Counted from the first letter of the stretch, positions 44,955 through 56,480 are shown. The stretch is 64,000 bases of DNA from Stomorhina lunata (GCA_933228675.1 OW121743.1:114501781-114565780); one strand, 5' to 3'. Program-made: numbers and translations. The notes: generated by a model from the sequence alone, not told the origin.

Positions 44955-46312
44955 ATATTTGTTTATTAGCGAAGGATCATTGTCATCTTATAGTGAAATA
45001 TTTGAGTATGATTATTAATTTTATATGCACAAATTCATCACTTATATTTAAATAAACAGTGTAAAAATGCTACGGGGGCCAAAGTTTTCAGAGTTTTTTA
45101 AGACTCGGTATTAATGCTTTATATACATGTTTAGTATCATTAGATCGGGAAAGACTAGGAGATCAGCACTAAGTAAAAGTTTTTTTTAAGTGCGTTACTT
45201 TTTTTACACTTTGTATCGTAAAACAAAAAAAAATTGTTTTTCTGCTTTTTTAAGGAAAATATTTTTAATCTTTGATATTCTGTGGAAATGACATGGATAA
45301 AGATATTACAATGAAATTTTGTAGTAATGTAGACCAATAAGATGTAAAAGCAATAGACTAAAAAAAATTCCCAATTTTAACTTAAAAATTCCCCAATTCC
45401 CAACTGGGGAAAAAGGTGTTTCAAAAAATGAGTTTTTTTACAAATATGGCAACACTGTCTCTATTTGCAGCGCGTTTCAGAAAAAACTTTTCTAATCAAT
45501 AACAGATATATTGGAAAATATGAACATTATAATTTTTTTCAAATCGGTGCTTTGCCTTTTGAGAAATTTTTGTTTAAACTAATTTTTTTTTTTACAAATT
45601 GCCATTTTTTGGAGAGGACATGTGCGAGGACCAAAAGTCCAATTAGCAAGAAATTTGTTTTATACGCATTCTCATTATGTTTTCTTTTAAAAACTTTAAA
45701 AATCTTTTTATGTTTCTTAAGAAAATATTTTTTTATTAGTGAAAAAATATAGCTATCTTTTGGGGAAAAACTAAAAAAAAAGCGAAATTTTTTGTAAGTT
45801 TCAACTTTGAATATTTTTAACTTTTAAACAAAAGAAGATTTCTATAACTAACTTGCACAAAAATTATTCAGAATTTTATTACAAATTTAAAGAATATTCT
45901 TAAAAAATTTTTGGTCCTCAGATGCGTCCACCAGATCAAAAAAAGCTTAAAAAAAGAGGTAAAAAATCAACCTAAAAATTCCTTTTTACCCAAATATCTC
46001 GAAATCCAAAGGAGATAACCTACACATTTAAGCGTATTTTTTGTAGATCTTCTTAAGGACAACTTAAGTTTAAAATTTCTTTTCAATCCATACATAAATG
46101 GATTTTTGGCGAATTTTTAAAAAAGTCGAACACCCGAGGTGACCAACTTTGAAGGTCCATCAATCACTCTCCCGACCCCTCATGGACCAGTGCTTTTAAA
46201 AACCAACTCGAATACTCCTTGACTATCACCATGTCAAATTTCATTCAAATATCTCCAGTCGTTCAAAAGTTAAAGAATTATTTCCAAAAAAAAGCGTCCG
46301 TAAACCACTGTG
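44955..46312 (-). repeat. Right long TIR of the Transib element
   Basis: Inverse of 40799-42155; ends TTTACGGACGC in reverse, then CACTGTG before the CGGCG duplication. Near-identity of the two arms over about 1.36 kb points to recent origin or gene conversion. Confidence 0.9.
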
Positions 46313-46361
46313 CGGCGTGTTATTGCTGTAGGCTTACCGCCAATCCAGGATGATGTTTTTA

Positions 46362-46475
46362 ATAGAAATTAATAATTACAGAAATTAATGTTGCCGAGGC
46401 CGGGGATCGAACCCAGTCTGACAAAGATATGTTATGCTTAGTAGTCGACATGCTAACCACCCACAAACCAATATA
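46362..46475 (-). repeat. tRNA-derived SINE-like element S1, copy 2
   Basis: On the minus strand: GTGGGTGGTTAGCATGTCGA (A-box-like TGGTTAGCATG), about 40 bp later ACTGGGTTCGATCCCCGGC (perfect B box GGTTCGATCC), then CTCGGCAACATTAATTTCTG and TAATTA. The tail matches copy 1 at 28.76 kb. Confidence 0.7.
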
Positions 46476-47170
46476 CTTGAATGCTTCTTTCGACAGTTTA
46501 AGAATGTGCCTAGTTCAAAGGTCAACACACTTGATTCTTATTGTGTGTTTGCGAATTTTCTTTAAGCCTTGATGAGACAATTTTTTCATATGGTCAACGG
46601 TTGAGGAATTTTTCACTAAAAATGTAATTTTTTTTTTTTGCAAAATCAAAAAATTTTTATTTTCAAAAATTCATAAAAATCGAAGATATCAAAAACTTAC
46701 CATTTTTATTTCTCGACTTTAAAACTGTAAATATTATAAATCACCGAAGCCTTATTTCGTGAAAATACATGAATAAATGTTGGTTTTATTGACAATAAAA
46801 TGAAAATTAGCAAACATTTTTCATATGAAAAATTTAAAAAATTAAGTAACGGGAACAATTTTCAAAATAATGAGACTTGGCATTGCTACTCACTTCATTT
46901 ACTTTTTTGTAAACAATATCACTATTTATGAATGGATTTTCAGGAAATGACATACATATATTTTATTTGAAGCATTCAAAGTTTTGTGCTGAAAGTGGTA
47001 TATTTTGATCATCTTCGATTTTTTAGGATTTTTTAAAAATGCTATTAAGTGCAAATAAATCCGAATCCGTTAAGCATATCAAAAAATTATCTTAAAAGCA
47101 CTTAATGATATTTGTATTTGTTATTCTATTCTGTAATTTTCAACAAAACCAAATAATACGTTTTAAAGAT
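46476..47170. other. Spacer, no gene seen
   Basis: AT-rich sequence; no element recognised. Confidence 0.35.
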
Positions 47171-49115
47171 ATGATAAAATTAATAAAAAAATTTATGAAC
47201 AAAAATTTTTCATTAAAAATTTTAATAGCGAAAATTTTTCATAAAAAATTTTATTATCGAAAATTTTTTAAAAAAATATTAATATCGAAAATTATCTTAA
47301 AAAATGTTATTACCGAAAAATTTCTTAAAAAATATTAATATCGAAAATTATCTTGAGAAATTTTAATACCTAAAATTTTCTTAAAAAAAATAAATATCGA
47401 AAATTTTCTTTAAAAAATTTGAATATCGAAAATTTTCTATAAGAAATTTTTATATCGAAAATTTTTATAGCAAGTTTTAATACCGAACATTTTCTATAAC
47501 AAATTTTTACAACGAAACTTTTCTTTAAAAAATTTAAATATCGAAAATTTTCTATAAAACATTTGAATGACGGAAATTTTCTATAAAAAAATTGAATACC
47601 AAAAATTATCTATATAAAAAATTTTAAAATTTTCTATAAAAATTTTAAAATTTTCTATAAAAAATTTTAATACCGAAAATTTTCTATAAAAAATTTTAGC
47701 AACGAAAATTTTCTATAAAAAAATTGTATTACTGAAAATTTTCTATAAAATATTTTAATACTTAAAATTTTCTATAAAAAATTTAATATCTAAAATTTTC
47801 TATATAAAAAATTTAATACCTAAAATTTTCTATATAAAAAAATTTGAATACCGTAAATTTTCTATGTAAAAACTTTCAATATCGAAAATTTTCTATAAAA
47901 GATTTTATACCAAAAATTTTCTATATAAATTTTTAATACCGAAACTTTTCAAAAAATAAAAAAATATATTAACAACGAAAATTTTCTTTAAAAAATTTAA
48001 ACCACGAACAGTTTTTATAAAAAATTTTAATAACGAAGATTTTTTATAAAAAAATTTAACAACGAAAATTTTCTATAAAAAATTTTAACAACGAAAATTT
48101 TCTATAAAAAATTTTAACAACGAAAATTTTCTATAAAAAAATCTTACAACGAAAATTTTCTATAAAAAATTTTAACAACGAAAATTTTCTATAAAAAATT
48201 TTAACAATGAAAATTTTCTATAAAAAATGTTAATACGGAAAAATTTTCTATAAAAAATTTGAATACCAAAATTTTTTTTTTTTAATTTTAGTACCAACAA
48301 TTTTTTAAAAAAAATGTTATTACCAAAAACTTTTTATAAAAAATTTTAATATCGAAAACTATCTATAAAAAAATTAATATCGAAAATTATCTATAAAAAA
48401 ATTAATATCGAAAATTATCTATAAAAAAATTAATACCGAAAATTTTCTATAAAAAATTTTAATACCGAAAATTTTCTATAAAAAATTTTAATACCGAAAA
48501 TTTTCTATAAAAAATTTTAATACCGAAAATTTTCTATAAAAAAATTTTAATACCGAAAATTTTCTATAAAAAATTTTAATACCGAAAATTTTCTATAAAA
48601 AATTTTAATACCGAAAATTTTCTATAAAAAATTTTAATACCGAAAATTTTCTATAAAAAATTTTAATACCGAAAATTTTCTATAAAAAATTTTAATACCG
48701 AAAATTTTCTATAAAAAATTTTAATACCGAAAATTTTCTATAAAAAATTTTAATACCGAAAATTTTCTATAAAAAATTTTAATACCGAAAATTTTCTATA
48801 AAAAATTTTAATACCGAAAATTTTCTATAAAAAATTTTAATACCGAAAATTTTCTATAAAAAATTTTAATACCGAAAATTTTCTATAAAAAAATTTTAAT
48901 ACCGAAAATTTTCTATAAAAAATTTTAATACCGAAAATTTTCTATAAAAAATTTTAATACCGAAAATTTTCTATAAAAAATTTTAATACCGAAAATTTTC
49001 TATAAAAAATTTTAATACCGAAAATTTTCTATAAAAAATTTTAATACCGAAAATTTTCTATAAAAAATTTTAATACCGAAAATTTTCTATAATAAATTTT
49101 AACAACGAAATTTTT
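47171..49115 (+). repeat. 29-bp minisatellite array, graded from diverged to uniform
   Basis: Core ACCGAAAATTTTCTATAAAA with spacer AATTTTAAT. The left half (47171-48430) is diverged. From about 48430 to 49090 some 23 units are almost identical, a homogenised core at one end. An R1 copy follows at 49170. Confidence 0.95.
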
Positions 49116-49169
49116 CTTTAAAAAATTTTAACAATTCTTGAAAAATGGAAAATTAAAAAAAAAAACAAC

Positions 49170-49921
49170 TAAGAAAGTGCAATAGTCGGTCAAGCCCGAC
49201 CATACGATACCACTAAGTTCAAAGGTGCTCTTTTTCAGTATAAAGGCAAATATTTGCTAAATTTTGCCATTTTATAAAAATTTTCTTAAAACTTATATAT
49301 TGTTTTGAGAAAATGTTTGTAAAATAAGCTGTTTCCGTCATTTGAAATTATGTATATGAGAGCTAGGGTCAAGTGTGGACCGATCATCTCGAAATTTGGC
49401 AAGTCGATAACAGTTTTGAAAAAAATTACGTGTGCGGAAAAGAAACTTAAAATTCTCATTATCTTCAGATATATGAGCGTTTTAGTGATTTTGGTCTAAT
49501 TTAGTGCGTTTTGAGAGAAGAGTTTGTACTGTAGCTATGGTCAAATGTGGACCGAATCCAACGAAATTTGGTACAGTTTAAATTTCATACAAAAATATTG
49601 ATATTTCTGCCCAAAATATCAATTCCGGGAGGTGTAACCTATGGGAGGTACCATAAATATTGGACCGATTTGACGAATTTCAATAGCCATAGTCCCACTA
49701 TAAAATGCTCTGTGCCAAATTTCATCAAATTATCTTCAGAATTGCGACCTGTACTTTGATTATATGGTTTACATGGGGGTCCAGCCAGCCGTCCAGACGG
49801 ACGGACTGACATCGCTAAATCGACTCAGAAAGTCATTCTAAGCCTATTGGTATACTATTGGTATTACATACATCAGCACAAACTTATAATACCCTTTCCA
49901 CCTATGGTGGTGAAGGGTATG
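49170..49921 (-). repeat. Interspersed repeat family R1, minus-strand near-complete copy
   Basis: Begins AACTAAGAAAGTGCAATAGT, CGGTCAAGCCCGACC and ends ACCTATGGTGGTGAAGGGTA. All standard blocks are present in order. It abuts the 29-bp array. Confidence 0.9.
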
Positions 49922-50603
49922 AAATTTTTAAAAATAATCCATAGAATTTTAAATCTCGACCGTTTTTATAATTATAAATAAATATGGTGGTGGTCAATTT
50001 TAACGCAAAAAGTTTCATTTTGTAGAGTAGTGTAATTATTGTGTGTTCATTTAATGCCCGGAAGAGGTTTCATTCATGTGTTGTCTCATGGTCCCAATCT
50101 CCAAGAGACTTGGTCTTTTATTAAATTTGTACTAATGGCAAATGTCGCTGTCAAAAGAGTAGATAGGGTTGAAAGATAGACGTGGGAGGTCATTTAGAGA
50201 AATAAGAAATAGTTTAGGATGAAGAACGGAAACTCACGATATCTCTGAATTAATTATATTTAAAAAATTCTAAAACATTCATATTTTTAGTTTTACAACA
50301 ATTTCGATGCCATTATAATAGTGCAACTTGATTTTAGCCTCTTGAAGAACAATGCGAATAAATAATATGAATAATATACCATCAGCATCGAAAATACTCA
50401 GTACAAATGTTATTCAAAAATCTTGTTTTTGATATTGGATAAAAATATTAAAATTTGTACTCATATAAATGCGGGCTTAATCCTCGAGAACTTTTTTTAA
50501 GATTTCATATTTTCGGTAAATTTTTCTAAAATTTCTTTTTTTTTTTTGAAAAAAATTTCTATTAACACTCCTCAATTTTGGCTGATATAAGACTATAGCC
50601 GAA
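49922..50603. other. Spacer, no gene seen
   Basis: No element or gene recognised. Confidence 0.35.
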
Positions 50604-50855
50604 TTAAAAAATAAAACACAAACAAATTTCTGTTTTTTCACTATCTTCCTGCTCTGAACAAGTCAAAGCTCTTATAAAACTAATCAGCAATTTATTTATT
50701 AAATTAATTAATGTATTTTTATCAACATCCTCATTCAAAACATTATCACTTTCATCGTCGTCAATTATAACAAAGCCATGGTCCAAAATGTTACGAAATT
50801 TCATATAAATATCATCAGTTGCCAAGTGCTTCCGATAATATTTATACAGTATCAC
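50604..50855 (-). other. 83-codon open extension directly after the SDR stop codon
   Basis: After the TGA at 50858-50856 the same frame stays open for 83 codons to a TAA: VILYKYYRKHLATDDIYMKF, FVIIDDDESDNVLNEDVDKN, ALTCSEQEDSEKTEICLCF. The composition is protein-like and acidic, but AATAAATAAA lies inside it, which would fit ordinary 3' UTR. It has no ATG at its beginning. Candidates: translational readthrough, a recently gained stop, or chance. Confidence 0.35.
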
Positions 50856-51677
50856 TCATAAGTTGTAGGTGTCATAGTAGTCGACGTCGTGACCGGAAAT
50901 GAAAGAGGTCTCCTCCAAAATGTTAATAAGCTTGAGTGTGGCTTGCAAAGGCTCCACACGGGGTAACTTGAGAATTTGTGAATCCGCCACTAGCTCCTCA
51001 ACGTCAATGATATTGTTATTGCAGTCGTAGACGGGTTGGTGCGAGTCCATAATACCCGGTCCATAGTTCATGGCAATAACTGAGTTATCAGCTTCCCCAG
51101 CGGCCACAGAACGGAAATACATATCACGGGCCTTTCTTGTAGAACAGAGTAGAGAGCTGAAAACCAAGGGTTGAACCCACAAACTGGAATTAATGTTGAC
51201 CATAAGTTTGGGTAAGCCCTGGAGCTGGGGGCACTTCATGAATTCCTGATTGAGAGCAATGGGTGCGTAAAGGTTTTCTTGAACATACTGCTTCCATTGA
51301 GCGATTTCCTGAGGTTCCATTAGCATATGAGTGGCGGCATTGCCCTCATTGTGCACAATAAAGGATAGGTCAAACTGCTTTTTGCCATTAACGTCTTCAT
51401 GGCCGAGTACAGTGGAAAGTAGAGAGTGGAATAAATTGTAGTCTGCTTGTAGCCAGTCGTTCAAGTTACAACAAACGACTTGGATGTTTCTATCAAGAGC
51501 TTCGATTTCCTTGCGTACCTCTTGTAGATTCTGCTCCTCGCTATCGATCAGCATAGCCAAGGATCCCGCTTTAAAGCGACGACACATTTCAACTGCCAAC
51601 TCTTTGCCCAAGGGATTGGAGACACCGCTTAGGACAAAGAAGCACATTTTATTTAAGTCCATTCTTTTCGTAGACAT
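50856..51677 (-). CDS. Sepiapterin-reductase-like SDR, probable pseudoenzyme (CG12116-like)
   Basis: Single exon, 273 aa from ATG 51677 (MSTKRMDLNKMCFFVLSGVS); an in-frame Met at residue 6 is an alternative start. Paralogue of the Sptr gene at 58.6 kb: shared C-S-x-x-x-ARDMYF segment, N-Y-x-P-G-x-x-D loop, and C-termini SGHDVDYYD versus SGAHVDYWD. The cofactor loop is degenerate (SGVSNPLGKE against TGASRGIGK). The catalytic Tyr-x-x-x-Lys of Sptr (YCSGK) is replaced by LCSTR, so both Tyr and Lys are lost; the Ser region reads NINSSLWV. Reductase activity is therefore unlikely. Position next to Sptr agrees with Drosophila CG12116 as I remember it. Confidence 0.85.
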   Translation of the reverse strand: MSTKRMDLNKMCFFVLSGVSNPLGKELAVEMCRRFKAGSLAMLIDSEEQNLQEVRKEIEALDRNIQVVCCNLNDWLQADYNLFHSLLSTVLGHEDVNGKKQFDLSFIVHNEGNAATHMLMEPQEIAQWKQYVQENLYAPIALNQEFMKCPQLQGLPKLMVNINSSLWVQPLVFSSLLCSTRKARDMYFRSVAAGEADNSVIAMNYGPGIMDSHQPVYDCNNNIIDVEELVADSQILKLPRVEPLQATLKLINILEETSFISGHDVDYYDTYNL

Positions 51678-51796
51678 TTTAAATAAATACTTTTGTTTTC
51701 TTATATATAATTTTTTCGAGTTTAATTTAAGTTTGTATCACTATAAAAAAATCAAGTTATTTTTCCAAGTTTAAATTGAAATTTTTATATATTTCT

Positions 51797-52018
51797 TTAA
51801 TAAATATATTTTCTTTTTAAATAAGATGCGTTATTCCACCAATGAACTGAACTACTGTACTGATCTTTCTTAAAATATTTAACTACACAAGTAAACTTTT
51901 TGAATTTATAAATTGGGTTTATTTCATTAATCATTTGCCAGAAATCGGTTGTCATGGGGAATACTTGCGATTGGTTGTCGTTGTTTGGCACAGAACCCAG
52001 ACTTAGAATTTTTCTATA
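51797..52018 (-). other. Possible exon of an unidentified small gene
   Basis: After an acceptor-like CTTTATAG at about 52019-52012, the minus-strand frame KILSLGSVPNNDNQSQVFPM continues through FWQMINEINPIYKFKKF and ends YLKRKYIY at a stop near 51797. The residue mix (four Trp/Cys, balanced charge) is more protein-like than most frames here. No upstream exon or known motif recognised. It lies just upstream of the SDR gene. Confidence 0.3.
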
Positions 52019-52544
52019 AAGATAAGATTATTCTTCTTAAATGAACCGAATTTGCTGATTATCTTTTTTTGAACAGTATAGACTCTGGGATTGTATTCTT
52101 CTATGACGATTTAGAGCAAATAGAAAACTTTAGAATAATTCTTAAATAATCGACAGATGTCGAAATAACGAAATTCCTAAGGGTTCTTTCGATATGCTTT
52201 AACTTTCCAAGTATTGTTTAAAAATTAAGGAACTTATGACCTTTTGCCCTAATCAATAACTAAACGAGAGATTGAAACAGACATTTTTTAGTTCCAAACT
52301 TTATTGAGTTTCAGACTTTAGAAAATTTGAATTGTTGTGTGGTTAAAAATACAATTTTATATTTAGAGGAAATTTTTTCCAAATTTCTTGTTTATAGGAA
52401 ATAAAGAAAAGATTTGCTTGACAATATAATTCATATTTATTTTGTATTTTAAATTAGTTGTAATGAGTGATATTCGATCTGTCCGAAATTAGGGATACCT
52501 GATGTTAATGCTCAATCAAACTTTTTTATTAAATTTTTTACGTT
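52019..52544. other. Spacer, no gene seen
   Basis: AT-rich. A short plus-strand frame at about 52057-52143 (LNSIDSGIVFFYDDLEQIEN) is not convincing on its own. Confidence 0.3.
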
Positions 52545-54552
52545 AAAGAATTTTTTAAAAAATTTCATATTTATAGGAAATTTTTCAAAAACTTCATTTT
52601 ATAGGAAATTTTTCAAAAATTTCATATTTATAGGAAATTTTTAAAAAATTTCATATTTATAGGAAATTTTTCAAAAATGTCATATTTATAGGAAATTTTT
52701 CAAAAATTTCATATTTATAGGAAATTTTTCAAAAATTTCATATTTATAGGAAATTTTTCAAAAATTTCATATTTATAGGAAATTTTTCAAAAATTTCATA
52801 TTTATAGGAAATTTTTCAAAAATTTCATATTTATAGGAAATTTTTCAAAAATTTCATATTTATAGGAAATTTTTCAAAAATGTCATATTTATAGGAAATT
52901 TTTCAAAAATTTCATATTTATAGGAAATTTTTCAAAAATTTCATATTTATAGGAAATTTTTCAAAAATTTCATATTTATAGGAAATTTTTCAAAAATTTC
53001 ATATTTATAGGAAATTTTTCAAAAATTTCATATTTATAGGAAATTTTTCAAAAATTTCATATTTATAGGAAATTTTTCAAAAATTTCATATTTATAGGAA
53101 ATTTTTCAAAAACTTCATTTTATAGGAAGTTTTTCAAAAATTTCATATTTAAAGGAAATTTTTCAAAAATTTCATATTTATAGGAAATTTTTCAAAAATT
53201 TCATATTTAAAGGAAATTTTTCAAAAATGTCATATTTATAGGAAATTTTTCAAAAATTTCATATTTATAGGAAATTTTTCAAAAATTTCATATTTATAGG
53301 AAATTTTTCAAAAATTTCATATTTATAGGAAATTTTTCAAAAATTTCATATTAATAGGAAATTTTTCAAAAATTTCATATTTATAGGAAATTTTTCAAAA
53401 ATTTCATATTTATAGGAAATTTTTCAAAAATTTCATATTTATAGGAAATTTTTCAAAAATTTCATATTTATAGGAAATTTTTCAAAAATTTCATATTTAT
53501 AGGAAATTTTTCAAAAATTTCATATTTATAGGAAATTTTTCAAAAATTTCATATTTATAGGAAATTTTTCAAAAATTTCATATTTATAGGAAATTTTTCA
53601 AAAATTTCATATTTATAGGAAATTTTTCAAAAATTTCATATTTATAGGAAATTTTTCAAAAATTTCATTTTTATAGGAAATTTTTCAAAAATTTCATATT
53701 TATAGGAAATTTTTCAAAAATTTCATATTTATAGGAAATTTTTCAAAAATTTCATATTTATAGGAAATTTTTCAAAAATTTCATATTTATAGGAAATTTT
53801 TCAAAAATTTCATATTTATAGGAAATTTTTCAAAAATTTCATATTTATAGGAAATTTTTCAAAAATTTCATATTTATAGAAAATTTTTCAAAAATTTCAT
53901 ATTTATAGAAAATTTTTCAAAAATTTCACATTTATAGGAAATTTTTCAAAAATTTCATATTTATAGGAAATTTTTCAAAAACTTCATTTTATAGGAAATT
54001 TTTCAAAAATTTCATATTTATAGGAAATTTTTCAAAAATTTCATATTTATAGGAAATTTTTCAAAAATTTCATATTTATAGGAAATTTTTCAAAAATTTC
54101 ATATATATAGGAAATTTTTCAAAAATTTCATATATATAGGAAATTTTTCAAAAATTTCATATTTATAGGAAATTTTTCAAAAATTTCATATTTATAGGAA
54201 ATTTTTCAAAAATTTCATATTTATAGGAAAATTTTAAAAAATTTCATATTTATAGGAAATTTTTCAAAAATTTCATATTTATAGGAAATTTTTCAAAAAT
54301 TTCATATTTATAGGAAATTTTTCAAAAATTTCATATTTATAGGAAATTTTTCAAAAATTTCATATTTATAGGAAATTTTTCAAAAATTTCATATTTATAG
54401 GAAATTTTTCAAAAATTTCATATTTATAGGAAATTTTTCAAAAATTTCATATTTAAAGAAAATTTTTCGAAAATTTCATATTTGTAGGAAATTTTTCAAA
54501 ACTTTCATATTTATAGGAAATTTTTCAAAAATTTAATATTTATAGGAAAAAT
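52545..54552 (+). repeat. 2-kb highly uniform 29-bp minisatellite array C
   Basis: About 69 tandem copies with core AGGAAATTTTTCAAAAATTT followed by CATATTTAT. Most are identical. Rare variants are shared by scattered units: CTTCATTTTATAGG (52600, 53110, 53980), AATGTCAT (52675, 52880, 53225), TATATATAGG (54100, 54130). Same core and orientation as array B, differing in the CATATTTAT linker. Confidence 0.97.
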
Positions 54553-55041
54553 AAAGCTTAAATTAATTCCGATTCCTTATACTGTAATTAATTAATATTT
54601 GAAAGACATGTGTTGAAAAAGTTCAATGAATTAAATAATGAAATTAGATCAAGTTACTATGTACTATTAGTATTATTTGCAATCGTAGTAAAATATTTCT
54701 AAGTTTTTTTCGAAAAAATCTCTTGTGTAATTTTCAAAACTGATAACAAAAGAATAAAGTCGTGTGCATGGCAAAAAAATCGCCTTAAAATTGAATTAAT
54801 TATTCTATTTACTCAGACAAATGTTGATGGGATTTTTTCTTTCTATTTATTATACAATTATATTTTAATTTCTTACTGAAAGTACAGTGTGTTGATTATT
54901 TCAAAATGAATCAATGACGAAATCATTTCGCCAAATGATTATAAACTGATAATTATGAACTTAGAAAAATTAAGAATAATTTAATTGAACTTTAAGAGGA
55001 AACTTATGTTATACTTTACGTGTGTCTATTAGTGATAATGT

Positions 55042-55042
<1 letters not shown>
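54553..55042. other. Spacer, no gene seen
   Basis: No gene or element recognised. Confidence 0.3.

Positions 55043-55097
<55 letters not shown>
55043..55097. repeat. (TA)n microsatellite
   Basis: About 27 uninterrupted TA dinucleotides. Confidence 0.97.
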
Positions 55098-55100
<3 letters not shown>

Positions 55101-55199
55101 AATCTCACGGTTATTGAAAACAAAAATATCGGGGTTATGGCGACCGATAAATTTATTTTATATATTTAAATCCTTTTCATAACATTAAATCCTGAAATT

Positions 55200-56480
55200 A
55201 ATTTAAGAAAATGTTTGATATTAAAATTTTTCTTCAAAATTCTTGATATTAAAACTTTTCTTTTGAATTTTTTTTTTTTTAAATTTTTGATATTAAAATT
55301 TTTCTTTTAAAAATTTTTGATATTAAAATTTTTCTTTAGAAAATTTTTGATATTAAAATTTTTCTATAGAAAATTTTTGATATTAAAATTTTCCTATAGA
55401 AAATTTTTGGTATAAATTTTTTATAGAAAATTTTTGATATTAAAATGTTTTCTATAGAAATTTTTTGATATTAAAATTTTTCTATAGAAAATGTTTGATG
55501 TTAAATTTTTTCTTTAGAAGATTTTTGATATTAAAACTTTTCTATAGAAAATTTTTGATATTAAAACTTTTCTATAGAAAATTTTTGATATTAAAACTTT
55601 TCTATAGAAAATTTTTGATATTAAAACTTTTCTATAGAAAATTTTTGATATTAAAATTTTTCTATAGAAAATTTTTGATATTAAAACTTTTCTATAGAAA
55701 ATGTTTGATATTAAAATATTTCCATAGAAAATTTTTGATATTGAAACTTTTCTATGGAAAATTTTTGATATTAAAATTTTTCTATAGAAAATTTTTGATA
55801 TTAAAATTTTTCTATTAAAATTTTTGATCTTAAAATTTTTTATAGACAATTTTTGATATTATAATTTTTCTATAGACAATTTTTGATATTAAAATTTTTC
55901 TATAGAAAATGTTTGATATTAAAATATTTCCATAGAAAATTTTTGATATTGAAACTTTTCTATGGAAAATTTTTGATATTAAAATTTTTCTATAGAAAAT
56001 TTTTGATATTAAAATTTTTCTATGAAAATTTTTGATATTAAAATTTTTCTATAGACAATTTTTGATATTATAATTTTTCTATAGAAAATTTTTGATATTA
56101 AAATGTTTCTATAGAAAATTCTTGATATTAAAATGTTTCTATAGAAAATTCTTGATATTAAAATTTTTTGAATTAAAATTTTTCTATTGAAATTTTTGAT
56201 ATTAACATTTTTCTAAATTTTTTTTATAGAAAATTTTCGATATTAAATTTTATAGAAAATTATAGATATTAAATTTTTCTATTGATAATGTTCGATATAA
56301 AATTTTTCTAAAACAAATTTTCGATATTAAATTTTTCTATGAAAAATTAAATTTTTCTATAAAAAATTTTCGATACTAAATTTTTTCTCTAGAAAATTTT
56401 TGATATTAAAGTTTTTTATAGGAAATTTTCGATATTAAAATTTTGTTATAATTATAATATCAAATTTTTTTCTATAGAAA
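55200..56480 (+). repeat. 30-bp minisatellite array
   Basis: Core CTATAGAAAATTTTTGATAT with spacer TAAAATTTTT. Multi-unit duplication: the series with GTTTGATATTAAAATATTTC and GATATTGAAACTTTTCTATG occurs at 55700-55765 and again at 55910-55975. The open frames of 117 codons (plus) and 111 codons (minus) are artefacts of a stop-free unit whose period is a multiple of three. Confidence 0.95.

Larger units (their letters stand above)
40794..46317 (-). mobile_element. Transib DNA transposon with ~1.36 kb terminal inverted repeats
   Basis: Element 40799-46312 (5514 bp). The left end reads CACAGTGGTTTACGGACGC; the right end is its exact inverse. Both are flanked by CGGCG (40794-40798 and 46313-46317), the 5-bp GC-rich duplication typical of Transib. 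CACAGTG is also the heptamer of V(D)J recombination signals, in line with the known Transib-RAG relationship. The inverted repeats extend from 40799 to about 42155 and from about 44955 to 46312, with only a few differences. The central 2.8 kb carries a transposase-like gene on the minus strand. Confidence 0.95.

Noticed and set aside
41775..45337. Identical 60-codon frames on opposite strands (41775-41957 and 45155-45337)
   Set aside because: They are the same sequence in the two long Transib TIR arms; no motif and no sign of being coding.
55465..55849. Open frames on both strands (117 and 111 codons)
   Set aside because: The 30-bp unit keeps frame and lacks stops on both strands; not a gene.
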